A stretch of 64,000 bases of DNA from JBAXZR01 sp041670165 (GCA_041670165.1 JBAXZR010000004.1:13360-77359); one strand, 5' to 3'. Positions 49,163-59,294 are shown, counted from the first letter of the stretch. Notes: generated by a model from the letters alone, not told the origin. Made by a program: numbers and translations.

Positions 49163-49894
49163 ATGAAATTGTTGTTTAAGTTTATTGCATTTATTATCGT
49201 TTTGGCAGTGTTTGGTGCTGTTGAATTTGTTTTTGTTGCAAACAGATTTGCCATGCTTGCAGTTTTCAATCAAGACAGAGCAAGATGCACTGAAATAATT
49301 CAGGACTCATACAAAATTTATGAGGACAATTCTTTTTATGACATAACTTTTGATTTTGCAAATGAAAACACTGAAGAAGGAAACACGGATTATTCAAAAG
49401 GTCAAATTGTTTTGAAATATGCAAAAATTGATACAACAACAACAAATTTTATCACAACAACAAAGATTGAATCCCGAACATCTGGAACAGTAACGAGTGA
49501 TGAATACACTTTGTACTATAAAGATGGTGTGTTGTACAAAAATGATGAAGGTGTAAAGACTCAGCAAACCAAAACTTTGTCAGAAGCAAGTTCTGAAATT
49601 GGTATTGGATTTTATGCTTTATATTTAACACCAGCACTATTAACTTTTGATGATTCAAATCCAATGAATGCAACTATGTGCTTTGAGTTCAAACCTTTCT
49701 ATGTTGGACAATTGTTTACATACAACACTGAAAATGCTGATTTCAAATTTTCTGTTGATTATTTTGGAAATTTAAGAAAATATGTTGTTGATGGTCAAAC
49801 AACTTCAAATGCTTACACCACAACTTCTGTATACAATGGTTTCACTGCACCAACCTTGGTTTTTCCAGAAGATTTAAGCACTTATGGAGCCTAA
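49163..49894 (+). CDS. Membrane-anchored hypothetical protein (243 aa)
   Basis: One N-terminal TM helix (LLFKFIAFIIVLAVFGAVEF) anchors a beta-rich, Thr/Tyr-rich outer domain. No family recognised; the strand pattern recalls lipoprotein-carrier-like folds, but this is weak. Start follows AAGGAG. Monocistronic. Confidence 0.65.
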   Translation: MKLLFKFIAFIIVLAVFGAVEFVFVANRFAMLAVFNQDRARCTEIIQDSYKIYEDNSFYDITFDFANENTEEGNTDYSKGQIVLKYAKIDTTTTNFITTTKIESRTSGTVTSDEYTLYYKDGVLYKNDEGVKTQQTKTLSEASSEIGIGFYALYLTPALLTFDDSNPMNATMCFEFKPFYVGQLFTYNTENADFKFSVDYFGNLRKYVVDGQTTSNAYTTTSVYNGFTAPTLVFPEDLSTYGA

Positions 49895-50134
49895 TATTGG
49901 AGAAAATATTTATATTCATTAAAAAAAATAAACATATTGATGTTAATTAATAATATTGATAATATAATTCATTTTTTATCTAATAAAAATAAAAATATCA
50001 AACCACAGGATAGAAATTTTAAAACCAACACAAAATTCTTTTGAAACAAATTTACTTATACAAGTTAAAAGGATAGTCATAATCTAAATTGAAAAATTTA
50101 GATAGGTTTTGCTGACACAAAAGAGCAAATTATA

Positions 50135-50143
50135 TGATATTAT
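50135..50143 (+). promoter_or_regulatory. Extended -10 of the second HD gene
   Basis: TGA followed by TATTAT (50138-50143), 6 nt before the ATG. No -35 at standard distance. Putative leaderless start. Confidence 0.5.
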
Positions 50144-50149
50144 TAAAGC

Positions 50150-50713
50150 ATGAGTTTTGAAAAATACTACAAGCTAGTTGAAGAACAAGCAAAAGCACAC
50201 GATAAACAACAAAATTGCAATATTGGACAAACATGGAAATACCATTTGTTTCCTGTAATTAAGAACGCCTGTTTTTTGGCAGAAAAATATGGAGCAAATA
50301 AAGATATTGTTGAAGTTGCTTCAATTTTTCATGATTATGCAGACTTGATTGATTATGCCAACAATGATAATCATCATGTTTTAGGGGCAGAACTTGCTGG
50401 GGAAATTTTGCTTAAAGATGGCCATGATAAATCATTTGTTGAACATGTGCAAAAATGTATTTATAATCATAGAGCAAGTGTGGTTAAAGACAAGTTTAGT
50501 ATGGAAGAAATATGTGTTGCTGATGCAGATGCAATGAGTCACCTAGACAATTTTGTTGAGCTTTTGCTTTGGAGAGGCTATATTTGTGAAAGTGTTGAAA
50601 AAGCAAACAATTTTGTGAAAAGAAAAATTGAAAAAAGTTATGCAAAAATGAGTGAGCAAACAAAACTACTTATGAAAGATAAATATGATGCAATTATGAA
50701 AGTTCTTTTGTAA
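50150..50713 (+). CDS. HD-domain phosphohydrolase
   Basis: The 187-residue protein is an HD superfamily hydrolase: His32, His61-Asp62 (FHDYAD), His in YNHRASVV and Asp in VADADAMSH. The layout is of the YedJ-like group (HD with DADAM), whose substrates are mostly unknown. No ribosome binding site precedes the ATG. Confidence 0.8.
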   Translation: MSFEKYYKLVEEQAKAHDKQQNCNIGQTWKYHLFPVIKNACFLAEKYGANKDIVEVASIFHDYADLIDYANNDNHHVLGAELAGEILLKDGHDKSFVEHVQKCIYNHRASVVKDKFSMEEICVADADAMSHLDNFVELLLWRGYICESVEKANNFVKRKIEKSYAKMSEQTKLLMKDKYDAIMKVLL

Positions 50714-50809
50714 TCTTATTATATTTTAACCGCAAAATCTGAACATAAACATACAAATTTTATAATTGTAATATGTTATTATATATTTTTTTATTTTAAG
50801 GAGTTATTA

Positions 50810-51391
50810 ATGAATAATTTATCCAAAAACAATAGGGATTTAAGCAAAAAAACGCAAATTGAAAATATGGAAACAAAAATGGAAAATCATTCAAACAATC
50901 TTTTAATTAATAAAATGAAAATTTCAAATCTGGAATCAAAAAAAGAAAAACTTGTTTGTGATTTATATGTTTGCGACAATCTTAAAAAAACTCCGATAAA
51001 TATGATTAATGCAATATATCCCGTTGAAAAAATTAAAAAAACACATTGGTCCAGAAAAATAATGGCAATTCCATTATACATTTTAACTTTTCCTGTAACT
51101 TTTAGTGGCGTTTTTGCTGCCACAACTTTTTGTGCATTTCCAGCAAGTATAAGTCATTATTTTGTGAGCAAAAATTTGAAAAAAGTTGAGATTAAAATTA
51201 AGGACTTGAAAAAAGATAATGAATGTCTTAATGCAAAAATTGATGCTTTAAAACTAGTAGAAAACAAAATAAATAATGAAATTTCAATAGAAAAAATTAA
51301 TCATCAAACACTTGACAAACCAACAATAATTTCTAGCAAAGTTAAATGTGAGAAATTAAACAAAAATTCTGACAAAGATATGAGTTTGTAA
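50810..51391 (+). CDS. Coiled-coil membrane protein (193 aa)
   Basis: No family recognised. Coiled coil at about 20-55, a hydrophobic hairpin at about 83-120 (IPLYILTFPVTFSGVFAATT and following), then a second coiled coil at 124-165. Both ends should face the same side. Start follows AAGGAG; terminator right after the stop. Confidence 0.6.
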   Translation: MNNLSKNNRDLSKKTQIENMETKMENHSNNLLINKMKISNLESKKEKLVCDLYVCDNLKKTPINMINAIYPVEKIKKTHWSRKIMAIPLYILTFPVTFSGVFAATTFCAFPASISHYFVSKNLKKVEIKIKDLKKDNECLNAKIDALKLVENKINNEISIEKINHQTLDKPTIISSKVKCEKLNKNSDKDMSL

Positions 51392-51415
51392 AGGTTCGTT
51401 ATTAGAACCTTTTTT
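51390..51415 (+). terminator. Terminator after the coiled-coil membrane gene
   Basis: Stem AAGGTTC/GAACCTT with a 7-nt loop and T-run; it starts at the stop codon. Confidence 0.85.
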
Positions 51416-51550
51416 ATTTTTTTTAACAACTATAAATTCTTTTTTAATTTGAAATTCAAATCACAAATATTGTACAACCTTTGCTCATTTAAAATTTTTA
51501 TGGTATAAATAGTGGCAAACATTTTTTAAATTACATACAAAGGATAGATT

Positions 51551-52540
51551 ATGGAAAATATTTTTGGATTTGAAGGAACTTATACCGAAGCTGTTAAATA
51601 TATGTTTAACACAAATCATATTTTGCTTGTGCTTTTGGTTGCTGCGTTTATTGTAACTTTGTACTTTGCGCTTTGCTCCAAAACCGAAAAGGGCAAGAAA
51701 ATTACAAAGCTTGCACTAGCTGTTGTGTTAATTTCTCTCGAGCTTGGCAGAATTGCGTTCAGGTTTGGACTTGATGCTTTCAATGGTGTTGAACCAAATC
51801 TCGCTCGCTCTTTAACAATCATTTCTTTTCAAATGTGTGCAATCATGACTTGGACAACCGCAATAACACTTATTGTTAGTGCTTTCAAGAAAAAGCAAGG
51901 CAAAGTTATGCAATGCATGTTTAACATTTTGTTTGGTGGTGCTTTGGTTGGTGGAGTTTTAACATTTGCATATCCAGACTGCATTCATGGTTTGTACCCA
52001 CTCTATCATTTTTATAATGTTCAAACAATAGTAGTTCATGCTCTTTTAATCTTTGTTCCTTTGTATTTGTCTAAGATTAAAGAATTTAAAGTTGAAATTA
52101 AAAACATTTGGAAACCACTTGTTGGCTTTATTGGTGTTGGAAGCATTTCAATGACAGCATCTCAGTTTTGCGGTGCAACTTTTGCCTATTCACTTAGATG
52201 CAATTTGCTTGAATCAGTTGGATTAAACATTCCATTCCCATGGCATCTTTTGGTTGTGTTTGGAATTGTTTATGTTTTGACAATAATATTGTATGTTGCT
52301 TTTGGAATAAGAAAAAGGCATACTGAAACAATGGAAATCAAAAAGACATTCCTTTCAAAATTACTTAAATTTGTTGCAATTGTTGGTGGTGTTTTGTTTG
52401 TGTGTTTGATTCCTTACTTGGCTTTTGGAAGCACTCCAATTCTTAATTACTCAGCTTTTATTTGTCTGTTTCCAATCTTGTTTACAACAATTCTTTTAAT
52501 TATTTCAGAAAAACCTAACAAACAAAAATTAGCAAAATAA
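51551..52540 (+). CDS. YwaF/TIGR02206-like integral membrane protein
   Basis: The 329-residue protein has about eight TM helices and conserved features of the YwaF group (related to eukaryotic TMEM164): an early helix after NTNHILLVL, QMCAIMTW, a His in LYHFYNVQTIVVHALL and FPWHLLVVFG. The role in bacteria is unknown; TMEM164 acts as an acyltransferase, which is only a hint here. Start follows AAAGGA. Confidence 0.7.
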   Translation: MENIFGFEGTYTEAVKYMFNTNHILLVLLVAAFIVTLYFALCSKTEKGKKITKLALAVVLISLELGRIAFRFGLDAFNGVEPNLARSLTIISFQMCAIMTWTTAITLIVSAFKKKQGKVMQCMFNILFGGALVGGVLTFAYPDCIHGLYPLYHFYNVQTIVVHALLIFVPLYLSKIKEFKVEIKNIWKPLVGFIGVGSISMTASQFCGATFAYSLRCNLLESVGLNIPFPWHLLVVFGIVYVLTIILYVAFGIRKRHTETMEIKKTFLSKLLKFVAIVGGVLFVCLIPYLAFGSTPILNYSAFICLFPILFTTILLIISEKPNKQKLAK

Positions 52541-52545
52541 ATAGT

Positions 52546-52607
52546 AAAAATCTCTTTTTCTTTAGAAACCCTTTGTGGGTAACAATAGAAATTAAGAGAT
52601 TTTTTTG
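52546..52607 (+). terminator. Long terminator hairpin
   Basis: Outer stem AAAATCTCTT/AAGAGATTTT with a nested ACCC-TTTG-TGGGT hairpin, followed by T-run. Ends the YwaF-like unit. Confidence 0.75.
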
Positions 52608-52842
52608 TATTTAAAAAAGAGTAAAAATTATGGTGAAAAGTAAAATAAAAACCTACATAACAAGTCAGATTAAAAAATTATAAATCATAAATTAAAAAAT
52701 GTAAAAATTAAAGTATTAAAAAATATTAGAAATAGTAATAAATTTAAAAATTAATTGCATAGCAAATAATATTCTTTTCTTAAGCATTTTATTATTTAGT
52801 AAATATGTGTTTGATTATTTAAAAAATTGTTAACAATAAAAC
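52608..52842. other. AT-rich gap before the oxidoreductase
   Basis: No gene recognised. A weak extended -10 (TGT then TAACAA, 52831-52836) ends 6 nt before the next ATG, with TTGATT further up at non-standard distance. Confidence 0.35.
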
Positions 52843-54288
52843 ATGAGTTCAATTTGGGAAAATGTTAAAGTTGAGGGTGGAAAACCACTTAAACAAAATA
52901 TTGAAAGAGATATTGTTGTTATTGGCGGAGGAATTGCAGGTATTTTAACGGCTTTTCAACTTTCTGAAAAAGGAGAAAAAGTTACTCTTGTTGAGGCAAA
53001 ACCAAATCTTTGTGAAGGTGTTACAAAAAATACAACCGCACACATAACAGCACATCAAGGTCCAATCTATTCAAATTTAAAGGCAAAACATTCCTTAGAT
53101 TACGCCAAAAAGTATTTTCAGTCGCAATTAGATGCAATTGATGAATATGAAAAATTGATTAACAATTATAATATTGATTGCGATTTTAAAAGAGTTGATG
53201 CTTACTTGTTTTCTAGAGGTGAAACAAAAGATTTACAAAATGAATTTAAAACATTATTAAGCATTGATGCTAAGCCAGAATATGTTATTCCAAAAATAAA
53301 TCTGGAAATGACAAAAGCTATTTTGATTAAAAATCAAGCCATTTTTCATCCATTAAAATTTTTAAATTCACTGCCTAAAAAATTTGAAATTTATACTTCT
53401 ACTTGTATTATTGATGTTGATTTAAACAAAAAACTTTTGTTTACAGAAAAATTTGTTATAAAAGCAAACAAAATCATTTTTGCCACAAACTATCCAATTG
53501 TTAATGTTAGGGGTAGTTATTTTATCAAGCTTTATAAATCTTCTTCATATGCAATTTCCACAAATGAAATTGTTGATATTGGTGGCATTTTCAATGAAGA
53601 TATTGGTGAAGGAATCACACTTAGAAATTATGGAAGACAAATTATAATTGGCGGGCTAGATCATAGAACAGGAAGAATGAAAACATGTGAAGCGTTTGAA
53701 ACACTTGAAAAAACTGCTAGTCAATGCTACAAAAATGCGGAAATTGAAAACAGGTGGGACGCAAACGACACAATGACAAGTGATGAAGTGCCGTTAATTG
53801 GACAATTTGATTTGAAACATAAAGATATTTATATTATAACTGGTTTCAACAAATGGGGCATGGCTAATGCAATGATTGGTTCTCTTCTCATTGTTGACTT
53901 GGTTCAATCCTTGCAAAGCAAATATGCTGACATTTTTTGTCCACAAAGGCACAAATTTAAGCTAGGATTCTTTTTTGCAAACATGGGAGTTGTTATCAAA
54001 GATTTGTTGTTTAAACCACTTTCTATACCTTTTAATTCCTACAAAAATCTTAAGCCAGATACTGGCGATATTGTTTCGTATCACGGAAGAAAAAGAGCAG
54101 TTTATAAAGATAAAAATGGAAAACTTTTTGTTTGCAAACCATATTGTAAACATTTAGGTTGTCAGCTTCAATTTAATTCCAACACAAAAACATGGGATTG
54201 TCCTTGCCATGGTTCTCGATATGATTTGAATGGAAAAATAATTTGTTCACCAACTGTAAAAAATCTTGAATCAAAAAACAATTCATAA
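52843..54288 (+). CDS. FAD-dependent oxidoreductase with Rieske domain
   Basis: The 481-residue protein joins a DAO-type FAD domain (VVIGGGIAGILTAFQLSEKG at about 27-46) to a C-terminal Rieske [2Fe-2S] domain. The Rieske ligands are complete: Cys435 and His437 (CKH), Cys453 and His456 (CPCH). The arrangement is that of Bacillus YhfW-like proteins of unknown substrate. No ribosome binding site is seen before the ATG, so initiation may be leaderless, though the -10 is weak. Confidence 0.88.
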   Translation: MSSIWENVKVEGGKPLKQNIERDIVVIGGGIAGILTAFQLSEKGEKVTLVEAKPNLCEGVTKNTTAHITAHQGPIYSNLKAKHSLDYAKKYFQSQLDAIDEYEKLINNYNIDCDFKRVDAYLFSRGETKDLQNEFKTLLSIDAKPEYVIPKINLEMTKAILIKNQAIFHPLKFLNSLPKKFEIYTSTCIIDVDLNKKLLFTEKFVIKANKIIFATNYPIVNVRGSYFIKLYKSSSYAISTNEIVDIGGIFNEDIGEGITLRNYGRQIIIGGLDHRTGRMKTCEAFETLEKTASQCYKNAEIENRWDANDTMTSDEVPLIGQFDLKHKDIYIITGFNKWGMANAMIGSLLIVDLVQSLQSKYADIFCPQRHKFKLGFFFANMGVVIKDLLFKPLSIPFNSYKNLKPDTGDIVSYHGRKRAVYKDKNGKLFVCKPYCKHLGCQLQFNSNTKTWDCPCHGSRYDLNGKIICSPTVKNLESKNNS

Positions 54289-54406
54289 AAACTTGTCAAA
54301 ACAAATAGAATATTTTTAATGGCTATATTTTTTGGCTTAGCCACTCTTGACTATCATTAATTGTATGATAGTATATATCTATACGAATTTTTAGGTGGTA
54401 TGGTAC

Positions 54407-55444
54407 ATGACAAGTTTTTTTAAATTATTTAATAAAAAAAGTAATAATACAGGTTTGAAAAATGAAACTTCAATGATTTATGATGTGAATGTTTTCCAGC
54501 ATTTTAACAATCAACCTGATTTACACTCTACTTTAAGAAGTAAAGGTATAAATTTTTATAGAAATTTTGGAAATAGAGATATTATTAATTTTGAAATTAA
54601 TGATTATATTTTTTCTGAGAACACAATCAAAATTGATAGTAGAATTTTGAACGATATCACAAAGTTTCTTGTCAAATTCAATTCTTTAACAAATGGCAAA
54701 GTTGACTTGAATAAAGAAATAATTTATACCGTTGCATACATTCTTCACAACGGACAATACACATTTGATGGCAAAAATTTTGTTGGTAAATATAAAAAAA
54801 GAGACGATAAAGGTGTTCAACTTTTTATTTCAGAAAACGAAAATGGTTTTAGCATAAAAAAAGAAAGCCTTAGCAGAGATTTTGACGAAGTTATTTCAGA
54901 AAAAAATATAGAAGTTACGCATGATGATTATTTAACCAATATTAAGATTGAAAACTCAAATTCTTGTCTTATGAATTCCTTTTCTTACGACTCAAGGAAA
55001 AATGTAGCAATGTTTCAAAATGTAAATCTTGGAATTCAAATCAATAATGAAAACATTTCAATTGTCAATGGAACAGAAATTAGAAGACAAAGCATTGAAA
55101 AGAAATATGACTATATTTGCTTAAATGGAAAGGCTGTAAAAAGAGAAGATGTGGATTTTTCAAATTTTGTTGTAACCAAAAATTTTTATAGAGCTGGAGA
55201 TTACATACTCTCAAAGAGAATAGAAGAACATGATTTTCCAAATGGCTTAAGTAAACCAGCCCATATTGAAAGTGCTTATATCATGAAAGACAATCAAGAG
55301 AAAGAAATTGAAGGTGAAGTTGGAAACTTTTTTCCACTAGAACAATTTAAGCCAGCTTTGGAAGGCACAATCTCGCTTGACCAAGTTTACAAACTTTTAT
55401 TTATTAAAAATGCTGTTAGAAAATTAATACATAAAAATAATTAA
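54407..55444 (+). CDS. Hypothetical protein (345 aa)
   Basis: No family recognised. Soluble, mixed alpha/beta, no signal peptide; begins with a short basic amphipathic helix (TSFFKLFNKK). The ATG at 54407 has AGGTGG 8 nt upstream. An M29 peptidase gene follows 34 nt downstream, so the two may be co-transcribed. Confidence 0.65.
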   Translation: MTSFFKLFNKKSNNTGLKNETSMIYDVNVFQHFNNQPDLHSTLRSKGINFYRNFGNRDIINFEINDYIFSENTIKIDSRILNDITKFLVKFNSLTNGKVDLNKEIIYTVAYILHNGQYTFDGKNFVGKYKKRDDKGVQLFISENENGFSIKKESLSRDFDEVISEKNIEVTHDDYLTNIKIENSNSCLMNSFSYDSRKNVAMFQNVNLGIQINNENISIVNGTEIRRQSIEKKYDYICLNGKAVKREDVDFSNFVVTKNFYRAGDYILSKRIEEHDFPNGLSKPAHIESAYIMKDNQEKEIEGEVGNFFPLEQFKPALEGTISLDQVYKLLFIKNAVRKLIHKNN

Positions 55445-55478
55445 CATATTATTGTTAATAATATTAAAGGAGAATTTT

Positions 55479-56651
55479 ATGGACGAAAGACTTGTTAAAC
55501 TTGCAAAAAACATTGTTGACCAAAGCCTTATGATAACTTCAAAAGAAGGGCTTTATGTTTCAATTAGAGGTGAAGATCAAAAGCCTCTTGGTGATGCTGT
55601 TAAAGACTATGCTGAATCAAAAGGTATATTCGTAACTTATAAATATCAATCAATTCAAGAGTATTTTGATTTTTGGGATAATGCCACTCCAGAAATGGTT
55701 GAAAAACTTATTAAGGAAGAAAGTGCACTTATGGCTCAACCTTGCGAAGCCGTTTTTCTTGCAAGAGATTCTCAACTTAAAAACTTTCCTGATGCTCAAA
55801 AAAAATTACTAGATCATTACTTTCATGAAGTACATCAAAATATTAGACTTAAAAAAAGATGGTGCTTAACAATTGTGCCAACTGTGAGAGAAGCTGAAAG
55901 CAAAAATCTTAATTATCATGACATGCTTAACACATATCTTAATGCTTGTGCAATTGATTATTCAATTTTGGATAAAGCAATGGATAATTTGGTTAAGTAT
56001 ATGAACAAAGCTGATAAAGTTAAAATCAAGGCTCATGGTACAAATTTGGAGTTTAGCATCAAAGGCTTGCCAGCAATTAAATGTATAGGAAAAAGAAATT
56101 TGCCAGATGGAGAACTTTATACTGCTCCTGTTAAAAACAGTGTTAATGGTTACATCACATACAATATCCCTTCTTATGAAAATGGAATCATTTTTAAAAA
56201 TGTGTTCCTTGAATTTGAAAATGGAAAAATTATTAATGCAACAAGTAATCACACAAAAGAAATGAATAAACTTTTTGACACCGATGAGGGTGCAAGATTC
56301 GTAGGTGAATTTTCATTTGGACTTAACCCGCTCATAAAATCTCCACAAAATTCAATTCTTTATGATGAAAAAATTAGCGGAAGCATTCATTTTACCCCTG
56401 GGGATAGTTATGAAAGATGCGATAATGGAAACCATTCCGCTCTTCATTGGGATCTTGTACAAATTCAAACACCAGAATATGGCGGCGGTGAAATTTGGTT
56501 TGATGACATTTTGATTAGAAGAAACGGCTTATTTGTTCCGAAAGACCTTGAAATTTTAAATCCAAAATCACTTTTGAAAACAATGGGTATTATAACTGAG
56601 GAGAAAAACGAAACTTCTAAAAAATATAATGAATATGTAAGTAATCGATAA
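55479..56651 (+). CDS. M29-family aminopeptidase
   Basis: The 390-residue protein matches thermophilic-type M29 aminopeptidases, which use two metal ions to remove N-terminal residues. Metal ligands are in context: Glu in NLPDGELYTAP, Glu in GARFVGEFSFG, His in SGSIHFTPG and HxD in ALHWDLV. The start follows AAAGGAG. Slightly shorter than the usual 400-415 residues. Confidence 0.9.
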   Translation: MDERLVKLAKNIVDQSLMITSKEGLYVSIRGEDQKPLGDAVKDYAESKGIFVTYKYQSIQEYFDFWDNATPEMVEKLIKEESALMAQPCEAVFLARDSQLKNFPDAQKKLLDHYFHEVHQNIRLKKRWCLTIVPTVREAESKNLNYHDMLNTYLNACAIDYSILDKAMDNLVKYMNKADKVKIKAHGTNLEFSIKGLPAIKCIGKRNLPDGELYTAPVKNSVNGYITYNIPSYENGIIFKNVFLEFENGKIINATSNHTKEMNKLFDTDEGARFVGEFSFGLNPLIKSPQNSILYDEKISGSIHFTPGDSYERCDNGNHSALHWDLVQIQTPEYGGGEIWFDDILIRRNGLFVPKDLEILNPKSLLKTMGIITEEKNETSKKYNEYVSNR

Positions 56652-56820
56652 TCTTCATAAAAATTTTTCATTATAATAAAAAATATTATTTTAGTTTAAT
56701 TCAGTTCTTTAAATAATGTAGACTTAATTTAAATATATTTTAAAATAAGTTATTATTTTAAAAAAATAATTTTCACAAATGATTTTAAAACAAATTGGAC
56801 TAACAGCTGAAATATATAAT

Positions 56821-56853
56821 AAAAAGGTTTTGATTTTCAAAAACCTTTTTTAT
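56821..56853 (+). terminator. Terminator before the permease gene
   Basis: Stem AAAAGGTTTT-GA/TC-AAAAACCTTTT with T-run. Probably ends transcripts from the peptidase unit, 170 nt upstream. Confidence 0.75.
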
Positions 56854-56942
56854 TTAAAAAAGTGCAAATATTATTTGTAATTGACAAATAATATGATATA
56901 GTGCTTAGTCAATAATAAATATGTAATGAAAAAGGAAATTTT

Positions 56943-57809
56943 ATGTGGGATTTAATTTTAGATGCATTTGTTGATACAATAAAAATTATGCCAATATTAT
57001 ATTTGGTATATTTGCTGGTTTCATATGTAAGTCATAACAATAACGAAAAATTTGGTAAATTTATGAAGAAAACTCAAAAAGCAGGACCATTTATGGGAGC
57101 TGTGTTAGGTGTTGTTCCTCAATGCGGTTTTTCTGGAGTAATGGCAGATTTATACTCAAAAAAATCAATTACACTTGGAACTCTTATTGCAGTTTTTGTT
57201 GCAACAAGTGATGAGGCAATTCCAATTATGCTTGCAATGCCAGAAAGTTATTTGTCATTGTTGTCATTAATTTTGATTAAATTTGCTTCAGCTATTATTT
57301 TTGGTTTTGTTATTGATATAATAATTTCATTGATAGAAAGAAACAAGTTGCAAGTTTTGGAAATGAAAAATAAAACAGTTTCAAAAGAAAAACACAATCA
57401 TTGTGAGTGCGAACATTGTTGTGCTGACAACATTTTTTGGGGAGCTTTTGTTCATACAATAAAAATATCTATATTTTTGTTCATTGCATCTTTCATTATA
57501 AATCTAATTATATTTTGGGTTGGGCTAGATGCATTAACTGCAACCCTTAACACAAACAAATTTTTGCAACCGATAGTTGCTTCAATTATTGGGCTTATAC
57601 CTTCTTGTGCTTCTTCAGTTTTGCTTGTTGAACTTTTTTTGCAAAACACCATAACCTTTGCTTCTGTTGTTGCAGGTTTGTCAGTTGGAAGTGGGATTGG
57701 ACTCCTTGTTCTTTTTAAACAAAACAAAAATTTCAAACATAATATTTTAATTACATTACTTGTCTTTTCACTTGGAGCATTCTTGGGAATTTTGATTTCA
57801 CTTTTTTAA
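56943..57809 (+). CDS. Putative heavy-metal permease (ArsP_2 type)
   Basis: The 288-residue membrane protein has two homologous halves of about four TM helices with the motif pairs GVVPQCGFSGVMADLY and GLIPSCASSVLLVELF, typical of the 10TM ArsP_2 putative exporter group. A cytosolic loop between the halves is rich in His and Cys (HNHCECEHCC), a likely metal-binding site. Probably moves a metal or metalloid out of the cell. Start follows AAGGAAA. Confidence 0.82.
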   Translation: MWDLILDAFVDTIKIMPILYLVYLLVSYVSHNNNEKFGKFMKKTQKAGPFMGAVLGVVPQCGFSGVMADLYSKKSITLGTLIAVFVATSDEAIPIMLAMPESYLSLLSLILIKFASAIIFGFVIDIIISLIERNKLQVLEMKNKTVSKEKHNHCECEHCCADNIFWGAFVHTIKISIFLFIASFIINLIIFWVGLDALTATLNTNKFLQPIVASIIGLIPSCASSVLLVELFLQNTITFASVVAGLSVGSGIGLLVLFKQNKNFKHNILITLLVFSLGAFLGILISLF

Positions 57810-57908
57810 TTTTGACAAAAAAACTATTGTAAAAAAAATAGCACAATAAGAAAACAAGCAAATATATATAGAAAGAGATTCTTAATAAGGGAAACAAGAA
57901 TGTTTAAA

Positions 57909-57935
57909 AAAAACCGCAAATAGCGGTTTTTATTT
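57909..57935. terminator. Bidirectional terminator
   Basis: Stem AAAAACCGC/GCGGTTTTT with loop AAATA. Poly-A before and poly-T after make it usable on both strands, for the permease and the convergent 170-aa gene. Confidence 0.8.
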
Positions 57936-58442
57936 TGTAAATTCTTTTTCATAATAAGGTGAGCAAAGTTTAAAAAATTTAGAGTATTCAGGATAGCAAT
58001 TAATTAGCCTATCCAATCTGTTTTTTGAGCCATAATCCCTATACCACTGTTCATAAATTGTTTTTGTTCCTTTATGATAATAATTCCCATTTAATCGAAT
58101 ATATTGAAGATTTTCAACTTTATCAATATCAGAAGGCAAATATCTAAGTCTGTAAAAATTCATTGTTTCAACACTTGAATTTATAAAAGCATTTTGAGCC
58201 ACAAACATACAATCATGAGCATACAAATTTTTCATTTTTATGTCTTTGAATAAAAAGGGTGGAATGACAGGTGAATTAAGTTGCATAAGCACAGAGGTGG
58301 CTTGATCTTTTGCTTCAATACGACTTTTGATAGCTTCAAAAGCTAACTTAAGATCATAATTTGTTGCATTCTCGTATATTATAATCAAGTTTTCACCTTT
58401 TTCTTTACTGCCAAGTTTGATTCTTATATTTTCCAAAGCCAT
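57930..58442 (-). CDS. Hypothetical protein (170 aa) downstream of CAT
   Basis: No family recognised. Soluble mixed alpha/beta protein with a Tyr-rich C-terminus. It starts 9 nt after the acetyltransferase stop with AAGGAG, so the two form one operon. Its stop lies in the terminator arm. Confidence 0.7.
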   Translation of the reverse strand: MALENIRIKLGSKEKGENLIIIYENATNYDLKLAFEAIKSRIEAKDQATSVLMQLNSPVIPPFLFKDIKMKNLYAHDCMFVAQNAFINSSVETMNFYRLRYLPSDIDKVENLQYIRLNGNYYHKGTKTIYEQWYRDYGSKNRLDRLINCYPEYSKFFKLCSPYYEKEFTK

Positions 58443-58451
58443 ATTTACTCC

Positions 58452-59084
58452 TTATTTGATTTTTTTAAAAGTATTGATTTCATTTTTTAGTGAAGAAGCT
58501 AGTTCTGCGATTTGTCTTCCATCAACAAAAGAGTGATGAGCAGCAATGATAAAGTGCATAAATGTTTTTCTGCCTTTCTTGTAAAATTTGTCCCAAATCA
58601 CTTGTGGAATTGTGTTCTTTTTTGTGGTTGGAACATTAATTGAAGTTACTGTGAGCCAAGGAATGCAAGATGTCCAAATTGTTCCTTGTTCATCGCTTCC
58701 ATAATCTTTTGAATTTTTATAGCAAAAGTCTGAACCTTTTTTGAACTCAGCTAAAAAATTTTCCAAGTTTGGTTCATAAACAAAAGTGCCAAAAACAAAG
58801 CCATCATTAGCAGTTGCAAAAGTTGGACCAACACCAACATTTTCATAAAGATAAATTTTTTCATCTTCAAATCGATATCTAAATTCTTTAATACTATTTG
58901 TTGCTTTCATAACGATATAGTTAACAACACCATAAAAGTTTTTATGCTTATTTGTGTATTTTATAATTGGCGAAATGTCCATTTCAAAAGTTACAGAAAC
59001 AAAAGGATTATCATTTTCCATGAAATGAACAAATCTATCCTTTCTGTCAAAAGTTTCAAGGTCAATTAATATTTTTTCTGACAT
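58452..59084 (-). CDS. Chloramphenicol acetyltransferase-like protein
   Basis: The 210-residue protein matches the classical trimeric CAT family: the active-site HHSFVDG at 183-189, preceded by TSCIPWLTVTSINVP. Length fits CatA (about 213-220). Whether chloramphenicol is the substrate cannot be told from sequence; many homologues in gut Clostridia are uncharacterised acetyltransferases. The ATG at 59084 is chosen because AAGGAG lies 6 nt upstream; an earlier in-frame ATG lacks one. Confidence 0.85.
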   Translation of the reverse strand: MSEKILIDLETFDRKDRFVHFMENDNPFVSVTFEMDISPIIKYTNKHKNFYGVVNYIVMKATNSIKEFRYRFEDEKIYLYENVGVGPTFATANDGFVFGTFVYEPNLENFLAEFKKGSDFCYKNSKDYGSDEQGTIWTSCIPWLTVTSINVPTTKKNTIPQVIWDKFYKKGRKTFMHFIIAAHHSFVDGRQIAELASSLKNEINTFKKIK

Positions 59085-59225
59085 TTCTTGCTCCTTGGTT
59101 TCAATCATTTTTTAATATAGATTTTTTAAATGTTCAAGCATAATTAATATATCACAAAATCTATAAAAGTTAAATATCATTATTTAGTAAACATATAATT
59201 CTTTAAAGCTAAAAAATAAATATTA

Positions 59226-59254
59226 TTTACAAAATATTAAAAATATGATAACAT
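59226..59254 (+). promoter_or_regulatory. Promoter of the paralogue pair
   Basis: TTTACA (59226-59231), 17-nt spacer, TGA just before TAACAT (59249-59254). Confidence 0.55.
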
Positions 59255-59294
59255 AAATATGTAGTACAAAAAATAACAATTTAAGGAGATTTAT

